A DNA stretch of 64,000 nucleotides from Sphingomonas montanisoli. GTDB taxonomy: Bacteria > Pseudomonadota > Alphaproteobacteria > Sphingomonadales > Sphingomonadaceae. The translations under genes were made by a program, and so were the position numbers. Shown here one piece after another: positions 22,699 through 31,962 of this stretch (position 1 is its first letter; each line of letters opens with the position of its first letter). Location: contig NZ_VTOU01000001.1 of NCBI RefSeq assembly GCF_008274695.1, positions 806,001 through 870,000 of the forward strand, given 5' to 3'. Under the pieces are notes generated by a model that was given only the letters and a program-made list of their open reading frames with translations, was not told the DNA's origin and did not search any database.

Positions 22699-23834
22699 AG
22701 CAGCACCATGTGATCGCGGTGGACCATCGTGGAGCGCGGCGCATAGCCCAATATCGCCTCCAGCTCGTCGCGGCGCTTGCCCACGATCGCGGCGGCATCG
22801 GCGGCGTCATACTCGGCCAGCCCGCGCGCGAGGACCGCGCCATCGGGCCCGACGATGTTGATCACGTCGCCGCGCGCAAAGCGCCCCTCGATCCCGGTCG
22901 CGCCCGCCGACAGCAGGCTGCGGCCCGATGTCAGCGCGGTCGCGGCACCGGCATCGACCGCGATCCGGCCCTTGGCGGTCAGCCGTCCCGCCAGCCACGC
23001 CTTGCGCGCCGATCCGGATTTGGTGCCCAGGAACACGGTGCCGCGCCCGTCGGCATCATAAGCGGCGAGCGGATGATCGCGCTTGCCGGAGATGATCGCG
23101 AGGTGCGCGCCCGATGCCTGCGCGATCCGCGCCGCCTCCAGCTTCGATATCATGCCCCCCGATCCCATGCCCGACGCCGAACCGCCATCGGCCATCGCGC
23201 GGATCTTCGCATCGATCCGGGCGACTTCGGGCACCAGCTTTGCGGTCGGATCACGGTGGGGATTGGCGGTGTAGAGGCCGTCGATATCGGACAGCAGGAT
23301 CACGCCCTGCGCATCCGCCGCCTGCCCGATCCGCGCGGCGAGCCGATCATTGTCGCCGAACCGTATCTCCTCGGTCGCGACCGAGTCATTCTCGTTGATC
23401 ACCGGCACGACGCCCAGGCTCAGCAGCCGATCGAGCGTGGACGCGGCGTTGAGGAAGCGGCGGCGATCCTCGAGGTCGTCCAGCGTCACCAGGATCTGCG
23501 CGGCGGTCAGCCCCTTCGCGCCCAGCAGTTCGGCCCAGCAGTGCGACAGCGCGATCTGCCCGGTCGCCGCGGCCGCCTGCGCATCCTCCAGGCTGGCGCG
23601 CCCCCCCTTGGGCAGTTTCAGCCTGCGCGCGCCCAGCGCGATCGCGCCCGAGGAGACGACCGCGATCCGCTGCCCCGCCGCATGGCGTGCCGCGATATCG
23701 GCGACCACGCCCTCCAGCCAGTCGCGCCGCACCTTGCCGTCCGGATCGACAAGCAGCGCCGACCCGATCTTGATGACCAGGCGCGGGCAGGCGGCGGGGG
23801 CGAAGCGGGTCGCGCCGTTCAGATCGGCGACCAT
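22695..23834 (-). CDS. proB: Glutamate 5-kinase (proline biosynthesis)
   Basis: 379 residues. It phosphorylates glutamate to gamma-glutamyl phosphate, the first step to proline, in the cytoplasm. The amino-acid kinase domain shows LVIKIGSALLVD, VVSSGAIALG, PVINENDSVATEE, FGDNDRLAA and LLSDIDGLYT. A C-terminal PUA domain (about 280-370) contains SLLSAGATGIEGRFARGDVI. Start at 23834; it overlaps the end of obgE by 16 nt, and its stop overlaps the reductase start. The obgE-proB order is common in Alphaproteobacteria. Confidence 0.95.
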   Translation of the reverse strand: MVADLNGATRFAPAACPRLVIKIGSALLVDPDGKVRRDWLEGVVADIAARHAAGQRIAVVSSGAIALGARRLKLPKGGRASLEDAQAAAATGQIALSHCWAELLGAKGLTAAQILVTLDDLEDRRRFLNAASTLDRLLSLGVVPVINENDSVATEEIRFGDNDRLAARIGQAADAQGVILLSDIDGLYTANPHRDPTAKLVPEVARIDAKIRAMADGGSASGMGSGGMISKLEAARIAQASGAHLAIISGKRDHPLAAYDADGRGTVFLGTKSGSARKAWLAGRLTAKGRIAVDAGAATALTSGRSLLSAGATGIEGRFARGDVINIVGPDGAVLARGLAEYDAADAAAIVGKRRDELEAILGYAPRSTMVHRDHMVLL

Positions 23835-24868
23835 TCGATCACGTCCTCGCCCTCGTCGCCATCGTCGACGACGCCGGCTTCGGGGCCGATCGCTTCGAGC
23901 AGCTTGTCCAGCACCCAATCGACGCCGACCCCGCTCGCGCCCGAAATCGGGATCACGGTGCCGCCGCTCGCCTCTTCGAGTTCGGCGGAGAGCGCGGCGA
24001 TCAGCTCGTCGTCGAGCGTGTCGATCTTGTTGAGCGCGACGATCGTCGGCTTGTCGACCAGACCCGCGCCATAGGCTTCGAGTTCGTCGCGGACGATGCG
24101 GTAGCTTTCGGCGACATCCTTGTCATTGGCGTCGACGAGGTGGAGCAGCACGCGGCACCGCTCGATATGGCCCAGGAAGCGATCGCCGATCCCCGCGCCG
24201 TCGGCCGCACCTTCGATCAGGCCGGGGATGTCGGCGACCACGAACTCGCGCTGCTTGTGCCGCACGACGCCCAGCTGCGGCCGCGTGGTCGTGAAGGCAT
24301 AAGCGCCGACCTTGGCCTGCGCGTTCGTCACCTGGTTGATGAAGGTCGACTTGCCGGCATTGGGCAGCCCGACGAGGCCCGCATCGGCGAGCAGCTTGAG
24401 CCGCAGCCAGACCCATGCCTCTTCATAGGGCCAGCCGGTGCCGTGCTGGCGCGGGGCGCGGTTGGTCGACGTCTTGTAGCTGGCATTGCCGCGCCCGCCG
24501 TCGCCGCCGCGCAGGAACAGCACCTGCTCACCCGCCTTGGTAAGATCGAGCAGCAGCGACCGCTCCTCGTCATCGGCCAGGATCTGCGTGCCGATCGGCA
24601 CCTGGATGACCAGATCGTCGCCGCCCGCGCCGGTGCGGTTCGAACCCGCGCCGCCATGGCCGCGCTGGGCGCGGAAATGCTGGGTGTAGCGGAAGTCGAT
24701 CAGCGTGTTGAGGCCGGCCACCGCCTCGAAGATGATGTCGCCGCCCTTGCCGCCATTGCCGCCGTCGGGGCCGCCATATTCGACGAACTTTTCACGCCGG
24801 AAGCTTACCGCCCCCGGCCCACCCGCGCCCGAACGGACGAAGATCTTGGCCTGATCTAGAAAATGCAT
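23819..24868 (-). CDS. obgE: Obg family GTPase (ribosome assembly)
   Basis: 349 residues. The glycine-rich OBG domain (FVRSGAGGPGAVSFRREK, GGPDGGNGGKGG) covers about 1-158, followed by the G domain: Walker A GLPNAGKSTFI, switch GAYAFTTTRPQLG, DIPGLIEGAADGAG, NKID, and ISGASGVG. The short acidic tail is typical of proteobacterial proteins. It is an essential GTPase for large ribosomal subunit maturation, and here follows the rplU-rpmA region with a GNAT and a TetR gene inserted between. Confidence 0.95.
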   Translation of the reverse strand: MHFLDQAKIFVRSGAGGPGAVSFRREKFVEYGGPDGGNGGKGGDIIFEAVAGLNTLIDFRYTQHFRAQRGHGGAGSNRTGAGGDDLVIQVPIGTQILADDEERSLLLDLTKAGEQVLFLRGGDGGRGNASYKTSTNRAPRQHGTGWPYEEAWVWLRLKLLADAGLVGLPNAGKSTFINQVTNAQAKVGAYAFTTTRPQLGVVRHKQREFVVADIPGLIEGAADGAGIGDRFLGHIERCRVLLHLVDANDKDVAESYRIVRDELEAYGAGLVDKPTIVALNKIDTLDDELIAALSAELEEASGGTVIPISGASGVGVDWVLDKLLEAIGPEAGVVDDGDEGEDVIEWSPI

Positions 24869-24915
24869 CGCGCGCCTTTATACTATCTGCGCGCGAATTG
24901 AACCCTCGGCGACGT

Positions 24916-25485
24916 TCACCAGCCCCGCATATGCTGGATCTGCATCGCCATCGTCTCGCGCATCGCATCGCGCGGCAGTTCGAGGGCGCTGGCGATCGGC
25001 GCGCCGAGCAGGCCGTCGGCCAACGCGCCCATGACCAGCGCCTGGGTGATCCGGCGCACGGACGCTCCGCGATGGTCACCCAGCTGTTCGACGAGATCGT
25101 GGAGCGATTCGAGGATCGGCGACAGCGCGGCATGGTCGCGCGACAATGTCATCCACGACATCAGCGCCGACAGACCTTCGCGTTCGAAGATGTCGAAGAC
25201 GAGATCGACCACCGCGCGGGCATCGTCCTCCGTCTCGCGCATCCGCAGCACTTCGGCCGCGATCGTGCTGACGACTCGCGTCGCCATCGTCTCCGCCATC
25301 GCGCGACGAAGCCCTTCGGCGGAACCGAAATGATGCAGGACATTGGCGTGGGTTCGGTTGATGCGCGCCGCGACCGCCGTCAGCGTCACCGCCTGGGGCC
25401 CGTCGTCCGTTAAAATCCCGCAGGCAGCATCCAGTGCGACTTTGCGCATTTCCACATTGTTCAGTCGTGCACGCTGCTGCGGCAT
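24916..25485 (-). CDS. TetR/AcrR family transcriptional regulator
   Basis: 189 residues. The N-terminal DNA-binding domain has VALDAACGILTDDGPQAVTLTAVAARINRT (split helices) and HANVLHHFGSAEGLRRAM, a typical HTH with 'HxFG/KxxL'. The C-terminal dimerisation domain is helical with an MxxMQIQHMRGW end. It sits alone between obgE and the GNAT gene on the same strand, with no obvious divergent partner, so its target cannot be read from context. Confidence 0.85.
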   Translation of the reverse strand: MPQQRARLNNVEMRKVALDAACGILTDDGPQAVTLTAVAARINRTHANVLHHFGSAEGLRRAMAETMATRVVSTIAAEVLRMRETEDDARAVVDLVFDIFEREGLSALMSWMTLSRDHAALSPILESLHDLVEQLGDHRGASVRRITQALVMGALADGLLGAPIASALELPRDAMRETMAMQIQHMRGW

Positions 25486-25602
25486 CGATATGTCCCCAAT
25501 CGCGACCGCCCCCGCCGCATATTGAGCGGCTTTAGAGGCTTTCGGTGAAAGAGGATAGACCCGAGACTGTCACCGAATTGGCGCGATTACTGGCGACCAT
25601 TG

Positions 25603-26172
25603 TCAGGCCGCCAGCGCATCCTCGCGATCATAATGCATTTCACCGTCCTGGGGCGTGCCGCGACTACCGGCCTTGCGCCGATATTCGATGCAGGGCTCCA
25701 CGCTGCTCCGCGCACGACAGGGCCGCGTAACGGTGCGACCGGTCGGCTCGAAACCGAGCTTGCGTAGCACCCGGCCCGACGCCGGATTGTCGGCGAAATG
25801 GCCGGCGACCAGATTGGGCAGACGCAGGCTCGAATCGGCGATGTCGCACACCGCCTGTCCGGCCTCCGTCGCGAAGCCCAGACCCCAATAGGGGCGCGCG
25901 ATCCAGTAACCCAGTTCGATACCGTCATCGGCCGAATCGAGCGCGATTCCCCCGATCAGCCGCGGCGACGCGCCGGTGCGCGCGAAGATCAAGAAATTGG
26001 GCAAAGGCCCATGCTCTGCCGAAACGAACGCTTCGGCATCGGCCTGCCCATAAGGCCATGGTGCGCGGGCGAGCTTGCTGACCACCGCGAAATCGGCGAT
26101 CGCAGCCGCCAGCGCGGGTGCATCTTCTCTCCATGCAGGCCGCAACAGCAGCCTTTCAGTCCGTGCGAACAT
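25603..26172 (-). CDS. GNAT family N-acetyltransferase (RimJ/RimL-like)
   Basis: 189 residues. The pattern TERLLLRPAWREDAPALAAA at the start, IGGIALDSADDGIELGYWIARPYWGLGFATEA in the middle (acetyl-CoA-binding R/QxxGxG/A region) and GRVLRKLGFEPTGR near the end are characteristic of the RimJ/RimL acetyltransferase subgroup. It follows rpmA at about 220 nt. Conserved neighbour of ribosomal protein L27 genes in sphingomonads, but the substrate (ribosomal N-terminus, antibiotic or metabolite) is unknown. Confidence 0.88.
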   Translation of the reverse strand: MFARTERLLLRPAWREDAPALAAAIADFAVVSKLARAPWPYGQADAEAFVSAEHGPLPNFLIFARTGASPRLIGGIALDSADDGIELGYWIARPYWGLGFATEAGQAVCDIADSSLRLPNLVAGHFADNPASGRVLRKLGFEPTGRTVTRPCRARSSVEPCIEYRRKAGSRGTPQDGEMHYDREDALAA

Positions 26173-26350
26173 CGTGGATTCTCTCCCTCTCGCCGCCCCG
26201 AAAACGCCTTTGCTCGCAAAAGGTTACACGAGAGCGACAAAAATTTTCGGCGTTGAAAAACCAAGCCGAAATCAGCTTCGAAGCTGAGGGAAACACGAAA
26301 AAGGGGAGCGGTCCTAGACCCTCCCCTTGCAGCCCATCTGAGTGGGTGCT

Positions 26351-26373
26351 CGGGTCGCCCTCAAGGCGACCCG
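26351..26373 (-). terminator. Stem-loop after rpmA
   Basis: A 9-bp perfect stem, CGGGTCGCC with GGCGACCCG, closes a 5-nt loop 17 nt beyond the rpmA stop codon on the minus strand. There is no U-run after it in that direction. It is a plausible Rho-assisted end for the rplU-rpmA transcript. Confidence 0.45.
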
Positions 26374-26389
26374 TATTTCGGATCGCCGG

Positions 26390-26659
26390 TTATTCGGCCG
26401 CCTGGGCCACCGCGTCGACGCTCACATATTTGCGGCCGAGCTTGCCATCGTGGAAACGGACGCGGCCATCGGTGAGCGCGAACAGCGTATGATCCTTGCC
26501 CATGCCGACGTTGACCGCCGGATAGACGCGGGTGCCGCGCTGACGAATGATGATGTTGCCGCCGATCACTTCCTGACCGCCGAACTTCTTGACGCCAAGG
26601 CGACGGCCGGCCGAATCACGACCGTTACGCGACGAACCGCCTGCTTTCTTATGTGCCAT
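26390..26659 (-). CDS. rpmA: 50S ribosomal protein L27
   Basis: 89 residues with the L27 signature: [20 protein letters not shown], then [23 protein letters not shown] and [16 protein letters not shown]27 reaches the peptidyl-transferase centre through its N-terminal extension. It begins 30 nt after rplU, with which it forms a conserved operon. Confidence 0.98.
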   Translation of the reverse strand: MAHKKAGGSSRNGRDSAGRRLGVKKFGGQEVIGGNIIIRQRGTRVYPAVNVGMGKDHTLFALTDGRVRFHDGKLGRKYVSVDAVAQAAE

Positions 26660-26689
26660 TGTCTAAACTCCTGGGTTCGCTTCGCGGGG

Positions 26690-26986
26690 TCAGCCGATTG
26701 CAGTGATCTTGAGGATCGTGTGCTGCTGGCGGTGGCCGTTGCGGCGGCGATAGTTGTGGCGACGACGCTTCTTGAAGACGATGACCTTGTCGGCCTTCGC
26801 CTGCGCGATGATCTCGGCCGAAACGGTCAGGCCCGAAACGTCCTTGAGATCCGAACCCTCGCCAGCGAGAAGCACGTCGCTAAGCGACACGGTCGAGCCC
26901 GCGTCACCCGCGATCTTCTCGACGACGATCTTGTCTCCGGCGGCAACGCGATACTGCTTGCCGCCCGTGCGCACGATAGCGAACAT
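26690..26986 (-). CDS. rplU: 50S ribosomal protein L21
   Basis: 98 residues beginning [19 protein letters not shown], the standard L21 start, then [13 protein letters not shown] and the basic [16 protein letters not shown] near the C-terminus, which binds 23S rRNA. I use the ATG at 26986; an upstream in-frame ATG at 26998 would add four residues that are not part of the family. A promoter is visible at 27064-27092. Confidence 0.97.
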   Translation of the reverse strand: MFAIVRTGGKQYRVAAGDKIVVEKIAGDAGSTVSLSDVLLAGEGSDLKDVSGLTVSAEIIAQAKADKVIVFKKRRRHNYRRRNGHRQQHTILKITAIG

Positions 26987-27063
26987 GGCCCTCATCACTT
27001 CTTCAAAGCTGTTAGCGCGAACGTGATGACCAGGGCCATCTGCCTCCGCGCGGAAAGACCGGC

Positions 27064-27092
27064 TCCCTATGGGCAGAGCGGCCGATTGTCAA
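27064..27092 (-). promoter_or_regulatory. Candidate sigma-70-type promoter for rplU-rpmA
   Basis: On the minus strand a perfect TTGACA (27087-27092) is followed after exactly 17 nt by TAGGGA (27064-27069), leaving an untranslated leader of about 70 nt before rplU. The leader could carry autoregulation by L21, but I see no clear structure. Confidence 0.55.
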
Positions 27093-27129
27093 CGAAGAGA
27101 TTCAGCCTTTCCTGCCCGGAAAGGCCGGA

Positions 27130-27525
27130 TCAGTGCCTGTGTTCGCGCCGCAGATTATAGCGCCCATCGGCGAATCCGTCGAACAGGCCCGCAATCGCCG
27201 GATGCTCGATCTGTTCGTCGCTGTCGTCGCGCACCAGATTCTGCTGGCTGACATAGGCGACGTAGCTGCCCTCCTCATTCTCCGCAAAGAGATGGTAGAA
27301 GGGCTGGTTCTTGGCCGGGCGCATGTCTTCGGGAATCGATTCGTACCATTCCGCGCTGTTGGCAAACACCGGATCGATATCGAACACGACGCCGCGAAAC
27401 TCGAAGATGCGGTGCTGCACCACGTCGCCGATCGCAAAGCGCGCATGCGAAATGGGCGGAACGGCGATTCCAGCGATGATCGCGCTGTCCGGCGCGGGCG
27501 GGGAAGGCAGATTCTTCTCTATCAC
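27130..27525 (-). CDS. hspQ: HspQ/YccV-like hemimethylated-DNA-binding domain protein
   Basis: 131 residues from the GTG at 27525. The core HARFAIGDVVQHRIFEFRGVVFDIDPVFAN and NQPFYHLFAENEEGSYVAYVSQQNL is the HspQ/YccV fold. In E. coli HspQ is a heat-shock protein and specificity factor of Lon protease that also binds hemimethylated DNA. The N-terminal 30 residues (Pro/Ala-rich) are an extension with no match, so the start is uncertain; the open frame continues upstream without family similarity. Convergent with nothing; tRNA-Ser lies upstream. Confidence 0.85.
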   Translation of the reverse strand: MIEKNLPSPPAPDSAIIAGIAVPPISHARFAIGDVVQHRIFEFRGVVFDIDPVFANSAEWYESIPEDMRPAKNQPFYHLFAENEEGSYVAYVSQQNLVRDDSDEQIEHPAIAGLFDGFADGRYNLRREHRH

Positions 27526-27649
27526 AAGGGATAATGTAGGGTGGGCGGCGCAACATGCAAGCGTGGGCTTGGCAAGCCCAAACTCTTGGGCTAGAGCGCC
27601 GCCTCCATCGACCGGACGGGCCCGCCAGGGGCCCGGTGATGACCTCTGC

Positions 27650-27739
27650 GGAGAGGTGGCAGAGTGGTCGAATGCGCCGCACTCGAAATGCGGTTTACGG
27701 GCAACCGTAACGTGGGTTCGAATCCCACCCTCTCCGCCA
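27650..27739 (+). tRNA. tRNA-Ser (anticodon CGA)
   Basis: A 90-nt sequence folds as a type II tRNA. The 7-bp acceptor stem pairs GGAGAGG with CCTCTCC, followed by encoded GCCA. The D-arm begins GGCAGAGTGGTCGAATG, the anticodon loop is ACTCGAAAT with CGA at 27684-27686, the variable arm is long (TTTACGGGCAACCGTAAC), and the T-arm is GTGGGTTCGAATCCCAC. The long variable arm and CGA anticodon define serine, reading UCG codons. Confidence 0.96.
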
Positions 27740-27763
27740 CATTCCATGCGACAATTCCCGGCC

Positions 27764-29416
27764 TCAGACCCGTCGTGCAATCCTTTCGCGCGCCGCCGCC
27801 GCCACCTCGAAGATTCCGATCGATCTGGCGCTGTAAGGCTTCGCCATGATCGTCGAGACGGCGACATAGTCGGCCGAGGCGCGATCGTGGGTCAGCGTCA
27901 GGACGATATAGCCCTTGGCTTTCTGATCGCAGAAGGCGACTTCGGGGCTCGACTGCATCAGCATCTGGCCCAGCGGAAGCTGCGGCAGCATGTCCCCTTG
28001 CGACGGGCTGGTGATCGACGAGGTGCCGAACTCAGCCGCGACCAGCCGCCCTTCGGCGTCGTGGAGGTCGTTCACCCAAAAGGCGTGGCTGTCGCCCGAC
28101 AGCACGATCGGCCGGCTCTGCGCCTTGCGGAAGGAGGCATAGAGCCGTTCGCGCGCGGCGGGATAGCCGTCCCAGGCATCGAGGTTGAACGGCAGGCCCG
28201 CCGCGAAGCTCGCCATCGAAACCTCGACCTGTTTGCGAACATAGTCAGGCAGCGTGCCGAGCAGCGGCCCCGCCTGTGCCGCCGGCAGCTTCGGCCCGTT
28301 GACGCGGCCCATCACCACCTGGTTGCCGATCACCTGCCACGGCGTGCCTGCCTTGACCGACGCGGTCAGCGTATCGGCAATCCACGTCTGTTGGGGTGCG
28401 CCCAGCATCTCCCGTTCGGGCCGCTTGAGCTCGGCAAGGCGTGCAGCGAAGGTTTCGGCGTTGGGCGCACGATCATCGGCATCGACCTGCCGTGAACGCG
28501 CGAGCAGCCGGGTCTCGACCATCAACAGGGTCGCGACGTCGCCGAACTGGAAGCTGCGATTGATCGCATCCCACGGCTTGCCGGGAGCCGCATCGCGGAT
28601 CGGCATCCATTCGAAATAGGCCTGGAGTGCGGCGGCTTTGCGCTTCTTCCACTCACCCTCGGTTTCGCGCTGGTGGTTTTCGGCGCCGCCGGTCCAGCCG
28701 TCATTGGCGATTTCGTGATCGTCCCACACGCAGATGAAGGCGGCGCGGGCATGCGCGGCCTGCAGGTCGCGGTCGCCCTTATATTGGGCGTGGCGGGTCC
28801 GGTAATCGGCGAGGGTCACGATCTCGTGCGGCGGCTCGTGGTTGCGGCCGAGCTTCTTGCCGGTGCCGCCGCCATAACCATCCGGCCCATATTCGTAGAT
28901 ATAGTCGCCGAGGTGGACGATCGCATCGACCCGATCGAGCTTGCTGACCGCGTCATAAGCGTTGAACAGCCCGCCCGGATAAAGCTGGCAGGTGACGACC
29001 GCGAGGACCGTGTCGGCGATCTTGCCCTGCGGCAGCGTGCGGAAGCGGCCGATGGGCGAACGCGTGCCGTCCGCCGCCTCGAACCAGTAGTGGTATTCGG
29101 CGCCCGCAGTCAGACCCTTGGCATCGACCTTCGCGGTGAAGTCGCGCGCGGGCCGTGCCTCGACCGTGCCCGATCGGATCGCGGGTCCGTCGGCGCGCTC
29201 GGCGACCGTCCATTTGAGGGTGACGGGCGCGTTGTGCGCCGGGTCGGCGGGGGTGGCGCGGGTCCACAGGATCGCGGAGGCCGGCGTCGGATCGCCGCTC
29301 GCCACGCCATGATCGAAGGACACTTTCGCCGGGGAGGCCGCGCGCGCCTCCCCGATCGGAAGGGCTGCGCCTGCGCCAAGCAGGCCGAGCGCGGAGCGGC
29401 GATCGACGCGGATCAT
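27764..29416 (-). CDS. phoD: PhoD-type alkaline phosphatase/phospholipase D (Tat-exported)
   Basis: 550 residues. The twin-arginine start (VDRRSALGLLGAG) precedes an N-terminal PhoD domain (DHGVASGDPTPASAILWTR) and a catalytic domain with HLGDYIYEYG, CVWDDHEIANDGWTGG and VLSGDSHAFWV, the metal-binding blocks of PhoD. Length fits Bacillus PhoD-like enzymes. It releases phosphate from phosphodiesters or monoesters in the periplasm. Its start overlaps the TonB receptor stop by 4 nt (ATGA), so the two are one transport-and-hydrolysis unit. Confidence 0.93.
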   Translation of the reverse strand: MIRVDRRSALGLLGAGAALPIGEARAASPAKVSFDHGVASGDPTPASAILWTRATPADPAHNAPVTLKWTVAERADGPAIRSGTVEARPARDFTAKVDAKGLTAGAEYHYWFEAADGTRSPIGRFRTLPQGKIADTVLAVVTCQLYPGGLFNAYDAVSKLDRVDAIVHLGDYIYEYGPDGYGGGTGKKLGRNHEPPHEIVTLADYRTRHAQYKGDRDLQAAHARAAFICVWDDHEIANDGWTGGAENHQRETEGEWKKRKAAALQAYFEWMPIRDAAPGKPWDAINRSFQFGDVATLLMVETRLLARSRQVDADDRAPNAETFAARLAELKRPEREMLGAPQQTWIADTLTASVKAGTPWQVIGNQVVMGRVNGPKLPAAQAGPLLGTLPDYVRKQVEVSMASFAAGLPFNLDAWDGYPAARERLYASFRKAQSRPIVLSGDSHAFWVNDLHDAEGRLVAAEFGTSSITSPSQGDMLPQLPLGQMLMQSSPEVAFCDQKAKGYIVLTLTHDRASADYVAVSTIMAKPYSARSIGIFEVAAAARERIARRV

Positions 29417-31962
29417 TTCGCGCCGCCGAAGCGATAGGCGACACGGACACCATAGAAGCGCGGCTCGCCCGCGATGAAGGTCGGCAGGCCCAGCGAGTCG
29501 CCAGTATTGCCGGCGTCCTTGATATATTTCTTGTCGAAGAGGTTATCGACATAGGCCTCGATCTGCAGGCCGTTGTCGAGTTCGTAGCCGATCCGCGCAT
29601 TGGCGAGCGCATAGCCCTTCTGCTGCTCATCCTGGATATTGTCGGCGACGAGCGCGCCGGTCGCGACCTGCTGAAGCGCCGGCAGATCGTTATCGTCGTC
29701 GAAGAACACCTTCGACTGCCAGGTCAGGCTGGGGGTGAAGGTCACGCGGCCGGGGCCGACGGGCACGCCGACGATCGCGCCGATCGAGGCCGAATGATCG
29801 GGGGACAGGCGCAGGCGGTTGCCGTCGCGTACCCCGGTCTTCAGGCGGCTGTGGTTGTAGGCATAGGTCGCGATCAGCGCGACGGTATCGTTGGGCACAT
29901 AGCGCATGTCGCCTTCGAAGCCGTAGGTCTGGGCACGGCCGGCATTGGTGGTGATGATCTGGGTGCCCTGCTGCACCGTCGTCTGGAAGTTCTTGTACTT
30001 GTAATAGAACACCGAGCCGTCGAGGATCAGCTTGCGATCCATGAATGCGCCCTTCGCGCCGACTTCGTAGCTGTCGACCGTCTCGTTCGGCAGGCGCCCG
30101 AAGCGGGTCGGGCCGAACGGCGCCGATGGCGACGAGGCCGCCAGCACGCGCGGACGCCGGCCACGCGCATAATTGGCATAGATGCTCGCATCGTCGGTGG
30201 GGCTGTACCGCGCGGTCAGGCGCCAGCTCAGGCCATCATCCTTCAGGCTGGCGCTGTCCGTGCCGCCATTGCCCGCAGTCGGCTGCAGACCGAGGCCGAT
30301 CAGCGGGACCGGATAGGCCACCGAAGGCGGGATCGTCGCCGCGCCAGGCACCGCCAGCGCACCGAGCAGCGCGGTGCGCTGCGCCGCCGGCTGGCCGAGC
30401 GCCGCGATGAGCGTGCCGAGGATCGAGCGCCCGTTGAGCACCGCCGAGGTGAAGCTGCTATCCTTGTCGTCGCGCGTCCAGCGCAGGCCGGCGCCGATCT
30501 CGAACTGGTCGCTGACCTTGAATGTCGCATCGCCGAAGATGTCGAACGCCTTGGTACGCGCGAAATTTGTGCTGGTTTCGAGATGGTTGGACTTGAGGTT
30601 CGCGGCGATCGCGGTCGCCTGCGCCGCCGACAGGGCGACGCCCGAAGCGCCGGCGACGCCGCGCAGAAGCTGCGAGGTGAAGGCGGTGCTGCCGAACAAG
30701 GCGGCTGGCGTCGGATCGGTCGCGGCGCGGCCCGGGATCGCGCCGCCGCCGTTGAGCGCACTCGCGAAGCGCCCGAGCACCATCCGCTCGTCAAACTGTG
30801 CCGGTCCGCGCTGCGACCCCTTTTCGTGGAAGTAGCTCGCGCCGACGAAGGCCGAGAGGCGATCGTCGTCATAGCGCAGGCGCAGTTCCTGGCTCGTCTG
30901 GCGTCCGCGCGCATCTTCGGCGGCGGTCAGCACCGGCAGCGAGATGCCGTCGGCGTCGAAAATCTCGAGCGCGTCGAAGCGGCGATAGGCGCTGATCGAG
31001 GTCAAGGTGAAACCGTTGCCCAGCGCAAGGTTCGCGATACCCGTCACGCCCCAGACTTCGCGATCGAGGCCCAGCGGCTTGCCGCCTTCGAAGCCCGCGC
31101 CCGGGGCCAGCGCCGCACCGCTGTTGCGCCCCGCCGTGCCGATCACAACGCCGGTGGCGGGATCGGTCGGGCGATAGGCGATCGACTTGAACGACGTGCC
31201 GGTCGGCTCGTCCTTCTGATAATTGCCGATCACGTCGAAGGTCAGCCCGCCGGTTTCGGCATGGAAGGCGCCGCGGATCGCCTTGGTGTCGTCCGAATTG
31301 AAGTCGCGGTCGCGGTCGAGCAGGTTCTTCACATAGCCGTCCGCCTTGCGGATCCGCCCCGAGACGCGCAGCGCGACGCCCTCACCCAGCGGCGCGTTCG
31401 CCATGCCCTCGGCGGTCCAGGCGTTGTAATTGCCGTAGGAGCCGCTGGCATAGGCCGCGAAGCTCTTCGGATCGGCCTTGTTCTGGATCAGGTTGACCGC
31501 ACCGATCAGCGCGCCGCGCCCGTACAGCGTCGATTGCGGCCCCTTGGCCACCTCGACCCGCTCCATGTCGAACAATTCGACATAGGAGCCGCGCGACTTG
31601 GAGATCGAGACACCGTCCTGAAAGACCGAGACGCGCGGCTCGTTATACGCGGTGCCGCTGTCCGACGTGATGCCGCGGATCACGAAGCCGGGATTGTTCG
31701 GAGACTGGTTCTGCACGTCGAAGCCAGGGATGAAGCGGCCGACTTCTTCGAATTCGGACAGGCCGAAGCGATCGAGCTCGTTGCCCGTGACCGCGCTGAC
31801 CGCGACCGGAACGTCGATGCTGTTCTGTTCACGCAGCTGCGCGGTAACGATGATGTCGCCGGCTTCCCCGGTCGCCTCGGCAACGGGCGCCAACTGGGCG
31901 AAAGCGGGCGCGGAAAGCGAGGCAAGGCCGGCGGTCGCCAGCCCGAGCAGTGCGGGTCGCAT
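29413..31962 (-). CDS. TonB-dependent outer-membrane receptor, coupled to phoD
   Basis: 849 residues with a signal peptide (LLGLATAGLASLSAPAFA), TonB-box-like DIIVTAQLREQ, plug (GFVIRGITSDSG, VSVFQDGVSISKSRG, VEVAKGPQSTLYGRG) and a barrel ending in VRVAYRFG. AAGGGGA lies 6-7 nt before the ATG. It is a paralogue of the receptor at 1379-3691 by shared blocks at both ends, and both precede a secreted phosphoesterase. Translationally coupled to phoD, it probably imports a phosphorylated organic compound or a product of its hydrolysis. No Pho box was recognised upstream. Confidence 0.92.
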   Translation of the reverse strand: MRPALLGLATAGLASLSAPAFAQLAPVAEATGEAGDIIVTAQLREQNSIDVPVAVSAVTGNELDRFGLSEFEEVGRFIPGFDVQNQSPNNPGFVIRGITSDSGTAYNEPRVSVFQDGVSISKSRGSYVELFDMERVEVAKGPQSTLYGRGALIGAVNLIQNKADPKSFAAYASGSYGNYNAWTAEGMANAPLGEGVALRVSGRIRKADGYVKNLLDRDRDFNSDDTKAIRGAFHAETGGLTFDVIGNYQKDEPTGTSFKSIAYRPTDPATGVVIGTAGRNSGAALAPGAGFEGGKPLGLDREVWGVTGIANLALGNGFTLTSISAYRRFDALEIFDADGISLPVLTAAEDARGRQTSQELRLRYDDDRLSAFVGASYFHEKGSQRGPAQFDERMVLGRFASALNGGGAIPGRAATDPTPAALFGSTAFTSQLLRGVAGASGVALSAAQATAIAANLKSNHLETSTNFARTKAFDIFGDATFKVSDQFEIGAGLRWTRDDKDSSFTSAVLNGRSILGTLIAALGQPAAQRTALLGALAVPGAATIPPSVAYPVPLIGLGLQPTAGNGGTDSASLKDDGLSWRLTARYSPTDDASIYANYARGRRPRVLAASSPSAPFGPTRFGRLPNETVDSYEVGAKGAFMDRKLILDGSVFYYKYKNFQTTVQQGTQIITTNAGRAQTYGFEGDMRYVPNDTVALIATYAYNHSRLKTGVRDGNRLRLSPDHSASIGAIVGVPVGPGRVTFTPSLTWQSKVFFDDDNDLPALQQVATGALVADNIQDEQQKGYALANARIGYELDNGLQIEAYVDNLFDKKYIKDAGNTGDSLGLPTFIAGEPRFYGVRVAYRFGGAK

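Noticed and set aside
27664-27849. Short plus-strand reading frame over the tRNA
   Set aside because: It covers the tRNA-Ser gene itself and has no coding features.
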